From positions 5,952,001 through 6,016,000 of the forward strand of contig NZ_CP061913.1 in the NCBI RefSeq assembly GCF_019904175.1: 64,000 nucleotides of DNA, read 5' to 3'. The notes beneath the pieces were generated by a model. That model had not been told where the DNA came from. It worked only from the letters and a program-made list of their open reading frames with translations, and made no database searches. This DNA is from Dactylosporangium vinaceum (GTDB lineage: Bacteria > Actinomycetota > Actinomycetes > Mycobacteriales > Micromonosporaceae). The translations under genes were made by a program, and so were the position numbers. Shown here in pieces: positions 25,104-31,929 of this stretch (its first letter is position 1; the number at the start of each line of letters is the position of its first letter).

Positions 25104-25402
25104 GCGGCGGGCATGACCGGCCGCAGCCGGTCGACGGTGGCCGCGAGGGCCTCGCCGAAGTGCGGGTCGGTCCAGACCGCGTCCTCGAGGGCCTGAACCA
25201 CCCGGCGGCGGGTCGACACGGTCGGCGTCGGTGACGACTCCGCCTCCCGCTGCAGGCTCTGCAGCGCCGGATCGTCCTCCAGCCGCGCCTGCACGAGCCC
25301 GGCCAGGCCGCGCAGCTGCTCCTCGATCGCCGGCTCCGCCTCCTGCGCCCGGCCGCGGTCGAACAGGTGCGACGCCAGCCACCCCACCGCAAGTTCCACC
25401 AT
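25094..25402 (-). CDS. Hypothetical protein
   Basis: 102 residues, mostly helical by composition: a hydrophobic first helix (MVELAVGWLASHLFDRG), then an acidic stretch with QEAEPAIEEQLRGLAGLVQ and a terminal DPHFGEALAATVDRLRPV. I do not recognise the family. The start is uncertain: the ATG at 25402 is used here; a TTG at 25441 in the same frame would overlap the upstream HD gene by 14 bases. It probably belongs to the HD gene's transcript. Its end overlaps the HEAT gene end by 10 bases. Confidence 0.55.
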   Translation of the reverse strand: MVELAVGWLASHLFDRGRAQEAEPAIEEQLRGLAGLVQARLEDDPALQSLQREAESSPTPTVSTRRRVVQALEDAVWTDPHFGEALAATVDRLRPVMPAAQR

Positions 25403-25427
25403 CGTCACGACGAATACATTCTCATAT

Positions 25428-26156
25428 TCATCGCCCGTCAAGAATGGCCGCGAACCGCTCCTCGGCGAGGTCGAGGTGGCGGAAGATGTGCTGCTTCACG
25501 AGCCGGGACAGCGGCGTGTCCGGCCGCCCGACGAGTTCCCGCAGCACGGGGACCATGGGGCGGTACTTCGTGGCCAGCCGCTCGACCTTCGGGCCCGTGG
25601 TGTGGATCACACCTACGCCGTTGTCGGTGAAGTCGGAGACCTTGATGACCCGCGCCCACGGCTCGCGGTCGAGACTGGCCCTGACGTGCTCCCGGTACTG
25701 CTCGTGCTTGTCGGATGACGGGTCGTACTCGGGATTGGTGACGGCCGACACGAGCCCGGCGACCCGCTCGCCGAACCGCTCGGCGAGCGCGGCGACGGCC
25801 CGCTCGCTCGTCGTGCCCGGGTGCCGCGGCCCGTCGGCCAGGTCGGCCAGCTCGCCCGGGTGGTCCTCGACGGTGTCGTGCAGGACGGCCGCCGCGATCA
25901 CGTCGACGTCGGACACCTCGTAGTGGTGCATGATCCGGATCGCCACCCGCAGCAGGTGGTTGACGTACGGCTCGCGCACCCGCCGGTCCTCGCGGTGCAG
26001 CCGCGACGCCAGCTCGAGGGCGGCCGCGAGCCGGTCGCGGTCGGGCGGGGCGAAGCGCTCGATCTCGCGGCGGTAGCGCTCCCGCAGCCCGGCCTCGCCA
26101 TAGATCTCGGTGATCGCATGCATGGGCATCGTGCCGAGGTACGACGGGAAGTCCAT
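25428..26156 (-). CDS. HD-domain hydrolase, SpoT/MESH1-like
   Basis: 242 residues. The HD metal site is visible as YVNHLLRVAIRIMHHYEV followed by AAAVLHDTVEDHPGEL. The HDxxED form is characteristic of the (p)ppGpp hydrolase branch (SpoT, MESH1), and later motifs (SDFTDNGVGV) resemble the LADRLHN region but diverge from it. No synthetase domain is present, so it would at most be a small hydrolase. I chose the ATG at 26156 because GATAAT ends seven bases upstream and no ribosome binding site exists; an ATG at 26165 lies inside that box. Confidence 0.78.
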   Translation of the reverse strand: MDFPSYLGTMPMHAITEIYGEAGLRERYRREIERFAPPDRDRLAAALELASRLHREDRRVREPYVNHLLRVAIRIMHHYEVSDVDVIAAAVLHDTVEDHPGELADLADGPRHPGTTSERAVAALAERFGERVAGLVSAVTNPEYDPSSDKHEQYREHVRASLDREPWARVIKVSDFTDNGVGVIHTTGPKVERLATKYRPMVPVLRELVGRPDTPLSRLVKQHIFRHLDLAEERFAAILDGR

Positions 26157-26163
26157 GGCCGTC

Positions 26164-26180
26164 ATTATCGGCACTAGGAT
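26164..26180. promoter_or_regulatory. Back-to-back -10 boxes for the HD and expansin-like genes
   Basis: GATAAT on the minus strand (26169-26164) ends 7 bases before the HD gene ATG, and TAGGAT on the plus strand (26175-26180) ends 8 bases before the expansin-like gene ATG at 26189. The two start codons are only 32 bases apart, so the divergent promoters must overlap. No clear -35 is visible for either. Confidence 0.4.
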
Positions 26181-26188
26181 GCCCGGAC

Positions 26189-27004
26189 ATGAACCGCCGC
26201 CACCTCCGCTGGATCCTGCCCGCCGCCACCGTCGTCGCCGCCGCCGTGGTGGCCGTCGTGCTCGTGACCCAGGTCGGAGGCAGCGCCGCGTGCGCGGCCG
26301 GTGGCAGCGCGTCGTACTACACGGCCGGGCGCAACGGCATGTGCAACCTGGGCACCCCGGCCGACGGCGCCTACGCGGCAGTCGGCAACGCGGAGCTCGC
26401 GGGCGGGCGCAACTGCGGCACGCTGCTCGACGTGACGGGCCCCAACGGGACCACCCGGGTGCAGATCGTCGACCTGTGCCCGGGCTGCCCGGCCGGGAAG
26501 CTCGACCTGGGCAAGGGTGCGTTCCAGAAGATCGGTTCGCTGAGCGCCGGCATCATTCCCGTCACCTACGCCACGGTCCGCGACCCGCAGGTCGGTCCGC
26601 TGCGGGTGAAGGTGAAGGGCGGCGCCGGGTACTCGTCGCTGAGCGTGGTCGTCGACAACCACGGCAACCCGCTGTCCACTGTGGAGCTGCAGCAGGGTGA
26701 CGGCTTCGTCGCCCTGCGCCGCGGCGAGGACAACACGTGGACGGGCCCGTCCGGTCTCAGCGGCACGATCGCGCTGAGGATCTCCGATGTGTACTCCCAC
26801 CGGGCCCTCGTCTCGGGCCTGGCGCTCGGGCGCGGCGACTTCCAGCAGACCACGCAGCAGCTGTACGGCGCGGAGCCGTCGTCAGGGCCGTCGGCCGCCG
26901 CGTCCACAGTGGAGTCGGCGGGACCGTCGGCGTCGGTGGAGCCGAGCCGGTCCGTCGTCCCGGCCGGCATCGGGACCACGGCACCGGCGAAGCCGGGGTG
27001 TTAG
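26189..27004 (+). CDS. Expansin/RlpA-like secreted protein with double-psi beta-barrel
   Basis: 271 residues. A signal peptide or anchor (about 7-27) is followed by a double-psi beta-barrel (about 38-125): ASYYTAGRNGMCNLG, YAAVGNAELAGGRNCGTLLDV, then VQIVDLCPGCPAGKLDLGKGAF. The Asp in KLDLGKGAF corresponds to the conserved expansin domain-1 acidic residue. A second beta-sandwich (about 130-225, resembling the cellulose-binding D2) follows, so this is a two-domain bacterial expansin-like protein. A Ser/Pro-rich tail ends in Cys. Bacterial expansins loosen plant cell walls without hydrolysis. This fits the pectin- and starch-degrading enzymes elsewhere in the window. Confidence 0.85.
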   Translation: MNRRHLRWILPAATVVAAAVVAVVLVTQVGGSAACAAGGSASYYTAGRNGMCNLGTPADGAYAAVGNAELAGGRNCGTLLDVTGPNGTTRVQIVDLCPGCPAGKLDLGKGAFQKIGSLSAGIIPVTYATVRDPQVGPLRVKVKGGAGYSSLSVVVDNHGNPLSTVELQQGDGFVALRRGEDNTWTGPSGLSGTIALRISDVYSHRALVSGLALGRGDFQQTTQQLYGAEPSSGPSAAASTVESAGPSASVEPSRSVVPAGIGTTAPAKPGC

Positions 27005-27354
27005 CGGCGCACCGAGTGCTCGACGAGCGCGACCGTCGCGCGGGGGTCGTCGACCTCGATGATGAGCCGGGCGTACCGCTCGTCGGCGAGCTCGATGACG
27101 ACCGCCTTGTTGGCGTCGCGGACGTCCCAGAACACCTTCTCCCCGTCGACGCGGAACGCACCGGCGGTGATGTAGTTCGGCAGGTAGGTCCCGGCGGTGC
27201 GGATCCCTTTGGGCTCCCGGGCGATCCCCGGGTCGGCGGTCGCGCCCCGGACGTTGGCCAGCGGGATCTCCAGGCGGCTCTTGAGGGCCCAGAGCTTGTC
27301 GATTCCCTCGATCTCGACGACAAGCGTGTCGGCGTCGACGCGGACGGTTGCCAT
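27001..27354 (-). CDS. Conserved hypothetical protein (PH-like)
   Basis: 117 residues, beta-rich, with a central KGIRTAGTYLPNYITAG segment followed by FRVDGEKVFWDVRD, a pattern seen in conserved hypothetical proteins of actinomycetes with a possible PH-like fold. No membrane segment. It starts 7 bases after the TetR gene, with GGGGAG of the TetR end as ribosome binding site, so the two form an operon. Function unknown. Confidence 0.7.
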   Translation of the reverse strand: MATVRVDADTLVVEIEGIDKLWALKSRLEIPLANVRGATADPGIAREPKGIRTAGTYLPNYITAGAFRVDGEKVFWDVRDANKAVVIELADERYARLIIEVDDPRATVALVEHSVRR

Positions 27355-27361
27355 ACTCGCA

Positions 27362-27784
27362 TCACTCCCCAGTGTTGATCCGGGCCCGCAGGCGCAGGCC
27401 CAGCAGTTGATTGGCGGCGTCCGGCCCGAGCACCGCGTCGACGCGCCCCAGGGCCGCCGCGACGAGTGCGCCCACCTCGGCGTCGTGGGGCGCCTGCTCC
27501 GCCGCGGCGAGCAGGAGCAGGTCGAGCTTCGCGCCCTCCTGCAGCAGCGCGCCGGTCGTCGGTGCGCCCTCGAGAAGCGGTGCCAACTCGTTGCGGAGGT
27601 ACCACTTCAGCGCGGTCAGATACAGACCGCGCTTGCTGCCGAACGTCTTGTACAGGCTGTTGCGGTGCACGCCGAGCCCGGTGACGAGGTCATCGACCGA
27701 AAGCCCGTCGTAGGCCCGCCCGGCGAACAGTGCCACCGCCGCGCGGGTCACCGCCTCCTCATCGAAGCTTCGCGGTCGTCCCAT
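27362..27784 (-). CDS. TetR family regulator (short C-terminal domain)
   Basis: 140 residues. The N-terminal helix-turn-helix is canonical: GRPRSFDEEAVTRAAVALFAG, then LSVDDLVTGLGVHRNSLYKTFGSKRGLY. The C-terminal ligand domain is short (about 80 residues) compared with the usual 120-150. The ATG at 27784 lacks a ribosome binding site and starts seven bases after a -10 box. It overlaps no gene but is followed after 7 bases by a PH-like protein gene in the same operon. Strong operator symmetry upstream suggests autorepression. Confidence 0.85.
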   Translation of the reverse strand: MGRPRSFDEEAVTRAAVALFAGRAYDGLSVDDLVTGLGVHRNSLYKTFGSKRGLYLTALKWYLRNELAPLLEGAPTTGALLQEGAKLDLLLLAAAEQAPHDAEVGALVAAALGRVDAVLGPDAANQLLGLRLRARINTGE

Positions 27785-27790
27785 GGCTTG

Positions 27791-27836
27791 ACGGTACAAA
27801 TTTAGGAACGAACAGTCAAGAACGATCGTTCCCTAA
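27791..27836 (-). promoter_or_regulatory. Promoter and operator of the TetR gene
   Basis: On the minus strand TTGACT (27819-27814), a 17-base spacer and TACCGT (27796-27791) form a promoter whose start falls on the TetR ATG. The perfect 12-base palindrome GAACGATCGTTC (27820-27831) adjoins the -35, and an outer inverted repeat GGAACGA (27805-27811) / TCGTTCC (27826-27832) spans it. AACGATCGTT-type cores are common for TetR regulators, so this is the probable autoregulatory site. Confidence 0.6.
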
Positions 27837-28019
27837 TGGGCCACGTCACATCCGGGAGCTCGCGGCCGCAAGCCCCGGCACCCGGCGCCGCCGCATCAAG
27901 GGCGTTTCAGCGCCACGTCAGGATCGGCTGGCAATGTGCTGTGCAGCACCGCGATGCGATCCGGCCGGTAACCGCCAGCTGCCCAAACTCACGGACCCGG
28001 CCGGACGTGTCGCGGTGCT

Positions 28020-28493
28020 TCACCAGCCTTGCGTGCCCGGGCCGCCCTTGAACGGGCCGGTGATGTCCGCGGTCAGCCAGCCGCCGTAGAAGTCGCCGGG
28101 CTGGGGGACGACCCGCTCGCCGTCGACGGCGCACTCGTCGAGCAGGCCCGGGTAGAACGCCAGGCGGCTGCGCAGGATCTCGTAGCCGGGCGTCGGGTCC
28201 TCGTACGACCAGGCGGCATCGGGCACGACCACCCCGCCCACGACCAGGTTCCAGTACGAGGCGTAGCCCTTGAACTCGCAGAACGTGCGCCGGCGGGTGG
28301 CGGTGAGCACGGCCCGGACGTCGGCGCGCGGGATGTAGTACACCGGCGGATGGGACGTCTCGAGGACCCGCACGGCGCCGCGGGAGTCGAACACCACCTC
28401 GCCCCGGTGGCTCGCCGTGATGTGCCGGTCCGTCGGCTCGGCCCGGGGTGGCCGCGGGTAGTCCCACACGGACTCGGTCGGTCGCTGCATCAT
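28020..28493 (-). CDS. DUF427 family protein
   Basis: 157 residues. Family hallmarks are ESVWDYPRPP at the start, HPPVYYIPRADV, TFCEFKGYASYWNL and AAWSYEDPTPGYEIL, the usual DUF427 core. These proteins are small cytoplasmic beta-rich folds of unknown function, often annotated as nucleotidyltransferase-like without proof. The C-terminal extension after WLTADITGPFKGG is typical of actinobacterial members. It is monocistronic: a 183-base non-coding stretch (27837-28019) lies downstream, containing only a small GTGCTG/CAGCAC hairpin (27936-27949). Confidence 0.85.
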   Translation of the reverse strand: MMQRPTESVWDYPRPPRAEPTDRHITASHRGEVVFDSRGAVRVLETSHPPVYYIPRADVRAVLTATRRRTFCEFKGYASYWNLVVGGVVVPDAAWSYEDPTPGYEILRSRLAFYPGLLDECAVDGERVVPQPGDFYGGWLTADITGPFKGGPGTQGW

Positions 28494-28624
28494 CCCAGGA
28501 TGGCATCGCGGGGCCCTCGTGCGCTCGCCGGACCGGGGACGGTCGTCGGGCCCGGCCGGCGCGGCCGGGCCGGCGTCCCGCTGGAGCCCGGGCCGCCGGA
28601 GACGCTCACCGCGCGGCCGCGCGA

Positions 28625-28654
28625 GTAGACACTGTCTACGCGGTGGTGTAGACA
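28625..28654 (+). promoter_or_regulatory. Promoter and operators of the TetR-PlsC operon
   Basis: The perfect palindrome GTAGAC-ACT-GTCTAC (28625-28639) is followed at 28648 by a second half-site GTAGACA. TAGACA at 28626-28631 and TAGACA at 28649-28654 lie 17 bases apart and could serve as -35 and -10; the ATG at 28661 starts 7 bases after the latter. Repressor binding would cover both promoter elements. Confidence 0.5.
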
Positions 28655-28660
28655 GTGGTC

Positions 28661-29173
28661 ATGGATCTTCGGGCGCGGCTCGTCCGCGCGGGGGTGGAAC
28701 TGGTCGCGGCGGAGGGGCCCGGCGCCGTGTCGCTGCGGGAGATCGCGCGGCGGGCCGGTGTGTCGCACGGCGCGCCGCGGCGGTACTTCCCGACGCACGT
28801 CGAGCTGCTGTCCGCCATCGCCCGCCAGGGCTTCGCCGACCTCGCCGCGACACTGGAGGCGGCCGCGCCGGACCTGCGCAGCCGGGCCCACGCCTACGCG
28901 CGGTTCGCCCGGGACAATCGCGGCATGTACGAGCTGATGTTCCGCCACGACCTGCTGCGCTCCGGCCGCCTCGGGCTGCGCGACGCCAGCCTCCCGCTGT
29001 TCGGGGCCCTGGCCGCCGAGCTCGGGCCGGTAGCCGCCGGCGCCCTGTGGGCCAACGTGCACGGCGTGGTGCAGCTCTGGCTGTGGGGCAGCCTGCCCCT
29101 CGCGACCGGGGAGACGGCCCCGGCGGCGCTGCTCGACGCGGCCCTCGACGCGCACCTCGGACGGGCCTCGTGA
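28661..29173 (+). CDS. TetR family regulator
   Basis: 170 residues. Helix-turn-helix: LVRAGVELVAAEGPGAVSLREIARRAGVSHGAPRRYFPTHVELL. The C-terminal part (about 60-165, with YARFARDNRGMYELMFRHDLL) matches the TetR_C WHG-type domain. The ATG at 28661 is preferred over the GTG at 28655 because it lies exactly 6 bases after a -10-like TAGACA. Its stop overlaps the acyltransferase start (TGATG), which suggests the regulator controls that lipid gene and itself. Confidence 0.87.
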   Translation: MDLRARLVRAGVELVAAEGPGAVSLREIARRAGVSHGAPRRYFPTHVELLSAIARQGFADLAATLEAAAPDLRSRAHAYARFARDNRGMYELMFRHDLLRSGRLGLRDASLPLFGALAAELGPVAAGALWANVHGVVQLWLWGSLPLATGETAPAALLDAALDAHLGRAS

Positions 29174-29820
29174 TGCCGGTGGTGTACCGCCTCGCCCGCG
29201 CCACCGCCGGGCGCGCCCTGCGCTGGGGCTGGCGGCCGCAGGTCGGCGGCCTGGAGCACATCCCGCCGGGCGGCGCGATCCTCGCCGGCAACCACCTGTC
29301 GGTCGCCGACGAGCTGTTCCTCGGCGCGCTGATGCCCCGCCACGTCGCGTTCTGGGCGAAGGCGGAGTACTTCCGCGGCCACCGCCCGGTCGGCCTGCTG
29401 GTGCGCGGCCTGGGCGCCATCCCGGTCGAGCGGGCCGGCGGCCGGGCCGTGCTGACCGCCTTCGACGCGGCGGTGCCGGTGCTGCGACGCGGCGGGCTGG
29501 TCGCCGTGTTCCCGGAGGGCACCCGGTCGCCGGACGGGCGGCTCTACCGCGGGCGCACCGGCGCCGTCCGCCTGGCCCGGCTGGCCGGGGTGCCGATCGT
29601 GCCCTTCGGGGTGAGCGGGACGGACCTGGTGCAGCCCATCCACGCCCGGCGGCCCCGGCGGGTGCGGGGGGCGCAGGTGCAGTACACCTTCGGCCGGCCC
29701 GTCGATGTCGAGGAGGGGACCGTGCGGGCCGCCACCGACGCGGTGATGGCCCGCATCGGCGAGCTGACCGGGCAGGAGTACGTGCCCTCCTACGCGCCGC
29801 TGCTGCGCCTCGGGCGCTAG
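29173..29820 (+). CDS. 1-acyl-sn-glycerol-3-phosphate acyltransferase-like (PlsC)
   Basis: 215 residues. The acyltransferase block I NHLSVADE has the catalytic HX4D pair (His41, Asp46). Block II is YFRGHRPVGLLVRGLGAIPVER, block III is VFPEGTRSPDGRLYRGRTGAVRLA, and block IV is VPIVPFGVSGT. Such enzymes acylate lysophosphatidic acid or related lysolipids at the membrane; the acceptor cannot be fixed from sequence. It is translationally coupled to the TetR gene upstream (TGATG). The last 4 bases overlap the convergent DUF1810 gene. Confidence 0.9.
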   Translation: MPVVYRLARATAGRALRWGWRPQVGGLEHIPPGGAILAGNHLSVADELFLGALMPRHVAFWAKAEYFRGHRPVGLLVRGLGAIPVERAGGRAVLTAFDAAVPVLRRGGLVAVFPEGTRSPDGRLYRGRTGAVRLARLAGVPIVPFGVSGTDLVQPIHARRPRRVRGAQVQYTFGRPVDVEEGTVRAATDAVMARIGELTGQEYVPSYAPLLRLGR

Positions 29821-30236
29821 ATGCGCCGGAGCGTCTCGGCGTCCTCGATGCCGCCGTAGTAGCGGTCCAGGACGCGGGCGAAGCGGTTCTCGGCCGGCTC
29901 GGCGTGGGCGAACAGCGTCATCGACGAGCGCAGCTTCATGGCGTCGGTGGCGCCGAAGATGTCCTCCGCGGTGTGCGTCGAGTCGCCCAGCAGCGCCTCG
30001 GTGCACTCGAGCAGCCGCGGCCCCAGGACCGGGTGCTGCAGGTACGCCCGCGCCTCCGCGAGGGAGCCGATGGCGTAGCGCTGCGCCGTGGAGCTGCGCC
30101 CGAGCCCCCGGATCTGCGGAAAGACGAACCACATCCAGTGGCTGCGCTTGTTGCCGTCCTTGAGCTCGCCGATGGCGTGGTCGTACACGTCCCGCTGCGC
30201 CTCGACGAACCGCGACAGCCCGTACGGATCCTCCAT
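29817..30236 (-). CDS. DUF1810 family protein
   Basis: 139 residues. The family signature is clear: RFVEAQRDVYDHAIGELKDGNKRSHWMWFVFPQIRGLG, then SSTAQRYAI, ARAYLQHPVLGPRL and FGATDAMKLRSSMTLFAHA. DUF1810 proteins are compact cytoplasmic helical proteins; none has an established biochemical role known to me. It lies 9 bases downstream of a SnoaL-like gene on the same strand and is probably cotranscribed with it. Confidence 0.9.
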   Translation of the reverse strand: MEDPYGLSRFVEAQRDVYDHAIGELKDGNKRSHWMWFVFPQIRGLGRSSTAQRYAIGSLAEARAYLQHPVLGPRLLECTEALLGDSTHTAEDIFGATDAMKLRSSMTLFAHAEPAENRFARVLDRYYGGIEDAETLRRI

Positions 30237-30245
30237 GGATCCAGC

Positions 30246-30575
30246 CTAATCGGGCGCGTCGAACTGCGCCGAGAGCTCGGCGATGCGCCCGGCCGACCAG
30301 CGGATCCGCAGGGTGCCCGCACCGCCCGCGGACCACGTCACCCGGGCGATGTCCTCGTCGCCGTCGCAGGTGACCGAGGTGACGTCGAGGGTGTCGTCCG
30401 GCGGGGCCGCCGCGTACGCACCCGCGATCGCCGCGCGGCCCACGTACGGGCTGCCGGGGTCGCCCTCGATGCGCAGGGTCGCGGTGTCGGCGAACCGGTC
30501 CAGGTAGCCGCCCCAGTCGCCGGTCCGGACGCCCTCGTTGAACAGCCGGCACTGCTCCAGCACTCGCTCAGCCAT
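30246..30575 (-). CDS. SnoaL-like / NTF2-fold protein
   Basis: 109 residues of the small cone-shaped NTF2 fold: an N-terminal helix (LEQCRLFNEGVRTGDWGGYLDRFADTATLRIEG), then GSPYVGRAAIAGAYAA and four strands. SnoaL-type proteins include cyclases and isomerases, but many members are of unknown function; no specific catalytic His/Asp pair can be assigned here. The ATG at 30575 is placed exactly 6 bases after the -10 box. Confidence 0.8.
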   Translation of the reverse strand: MAERVLEQCRLFNEGVRTGDWGGYLDRFADTATLRIEGDPGSPYVGRAAIAGAYAAAPPDDTLDVTSVTCDGDEDIARVTWSAGGAGTLRIRWSAGRIAELSAQFDAPD

Positions 30576-30581
30576 GCCGAA

Positions 30582-30610
30582 GGTGTATCACCCCGATCGA
30601 TCGATGTCAC
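30582..30610 (-). promoter_or_regulatory. Putative promoter of the SnoaL-like gene
   Basis: GTGACA (30610-30605), 17 bases, then TACACC (30587-30582) and 6 bases to the ATG. The -35 overlaps the stop codon of the TPR-like gene upstream. A TCGATCGATCG run sits in the spacer. The -10 is weak, so confidence is moderate. Confidence 0.4.
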
Positions 30611-31380
30611 GAGGCCGGCGGCTGCGTGGGGTCGACCCCCTGCTGGAACGCGGCGGCCTGGGCGGCGATCCGGGCCGCGCCGATCGCCGTGGCCCAGCGC
30701 TGCACCTCGGCCGCGAGGGCGAGCGCGCCGGCCTCGTCGCCGGCGTCGCGGGCCAGCACGGCCAGGAGGATCTGCTGGGCCAGGGTGCCGCCGACGGTGC
30801 CGGCCGCGGCCCCGGCGGCCGTCGCATCCCGCCAGCGGGCCAGGGCGCCGGCGTGGTCGCCGGCGTCGTGGTCGTGGTCGCCCAGGTGCCGCTGGGCCTC
30901 CCGGCGCAGCAGCGGGTCGGCGGCACAGTTCGCCAGGGCGATCTCGTAGTGCTGCGGTGCGCCCGCGCGCTCGTCCAGGATGTTGTCGTACACCAGGCCG
31001 AGGTACATGTGCGCCCAGCCGAGCCGCGTCGGGTCCGGCGCCGAGGCCACGAAGTGCTCGGCCCGCTCGCGCAGCGCCGGGTCCACCCGGCGCAGCGAGA
31101 CGTAGTAGGCGCAGCGGAACCGGGCGAAGCCGAGATCCCAGCGCCCGTCCGGGCCGAGGGCCTCCTCGTCCACTGTGGACAGCCGGGCGGGGGCGTCCCC
31201 GTTGCCGTCGTACCAGGCCGAGTCCACGGCGATCTCGGCCGCGAGGAGGGCCACCCGGGCCCGCTGCGGGCCCGGCGGCAGGCGATCGTGCACGGCGTCG
31301 AGCAGCCCCGTGGCCTGCTCCCACCGCGCGGCGAGCGCCAGTGATCGAGCCGCTGCGAGCAGCTCATCGAGTGTCAGCAT
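30607..31380 (-). CDS. TPR-like helical protein
   Basis: 257 residues, all-alpha by composition, with repeated helix pairs spaced about 35-40 residues apart: LARRWEQATGLLDAVHDRL-like (really LAARWEQATGLLDAV), then RRVDPALRERAEHFVAS, LGWAHMYLGLVYDNIL, AQRHLGDHDHDAGDHAGALARWRDA and LAQQILLAVLARDAGDEAGALALA. This fits tetratricopeptide-like repeats, probably a protein-binding scaffold. No enzyme motif. It is divergent from a MarR gene over a 58-base region that also carries an AACTAGTT palindrome, so it may be the MarR target. Confidence 0.65.
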   Translation of the reverse strand: MLTLDELLAAARSLALAARWEQATGLLDAVHDRLPPGPQRARVALLAAEIAVDSAWYDGNGDAPARLSTVDEEALGPDGRWDLGFARFRCAYYVSLRRVDPALRERAEHFVASAPDPTRLGWAHMYLGLVYDNILDERAGAPQHYEIALANCAADPLLRREAQRHLGDHDHDAGDHAGALARWRDATAAGAAAGTVGGTLAQQILLAVLARDAGDEAGALALAAEVQRWATAIGAARIAAQAAAFQQGVDPTQPPAS

Positions 31381-31387
31381 GGGCCCG

Positions 31388-31432
31388 ACGGTAGTAATCC
31401 GAAAAACTATCCACAAGAAAACTAGTTAGGGT
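31388..31432. promoter_or_regulatory. Divergent promoter region between the TPR-like and MarR genes
   Basis: Minus strand: TTGTGG (31416-31411), 17 bases, TACCGT (31393-31388), then 7 bases to the TPR gene ATG. Plus strand: -10 TAGGGT (31427-31432), then exactly 6 bases to the MarR GTG. A perfect AACTAGTT palindrome (31420-31427) overlaps the first base of the MarR -10, and AACTA also occurs at 31405-31409. The layout fits a MarR-type operator controlling both directions. Confidence 0.5.
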
Positions 31433-31438
31433 GTACCC

Positions 31439-31927
31439 GTGGAGGATGCGGCGGATCGGCACGTCGACGTGTGGACACGCGAACTGGACGGCCTCGACCC
31501 GGTCGGTGAGGCGATATTCGTCCGGCTCGCCATCCTGGCCCGGCATCAGGACCGGCGCCGCCGCGAGGTCCTCGCGGCCGGGGGCATGCTGCGCTGGCAG
31601 TTCAAGGTCCTGCTGATACTGCGGCGCAACGGCCCGCCGTACACCGCGAGCCCGTCCCAGCTGGCCGAGCACCTGGGGCTCACCCGCGGCGCGCTGTCGG
31701 CCCGCCTCGGCGCGATCGAGGAGGCCGGCTGGATCGAGCGGGCACCCGACGCCGCGGATCGGCGCCGGGTGCACGTGCGGCTGACCGATGCCGGGCACGC
31801 GATGCTGACCGCGCACATCAGTCAGGAGGGGCTCGGCGAGTCGGTACTCCTGGCGCCGCTCACCGAGCGCGAGCGGCGCACGCTTGCCGGCCTGCTGCGC
31901 AAGATGGTGCTGGCCGTGCAGGAGTAG
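31439..31927 (+). CDS. MarR family transcriptional regulator
   Basis: 162 residues. The winged helix is visible in the middle: RWQFKVLLILRRNGPPYTASPSQLAEHLGLTRGALSARLGAIEEAGWI, followed by the wing DAADRRRVHVRLTDAGHAML. The N-terminal helix (VGEAIFVRLAILARHQDRRRREVL) is part of the dimer interface. The GTG at 31439 has a TAGGGT -10 box 6 bases upstream and no ribosome binding site before it. It ends 2 bases before the convergent amylase gene. Confidence 0.88.
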   Translation: MEDAADRHVDVWTRELDGLDPVGEAIFVRLAILARHQDRRRREVLAAGGMLRWQFKVLLILRRNGPPYTASPSQLAEHLGLTRGALSARLGAIEEAGWIERAPDAADRRRVHVRLTDAGHAMLTAHISQEGLGESVLLAPLTERERRTLAGLLRKMVLAVQE

Positions 31928-31929
31928 CG

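Noticed and set aside
27837..28019. Small gene between TetR and DUF427
   Set aside because: Frames here have no plausible start with a ribosome binding site and no domain-like sequence; only a short GTGCTG/CAGCAC hairpin is present.
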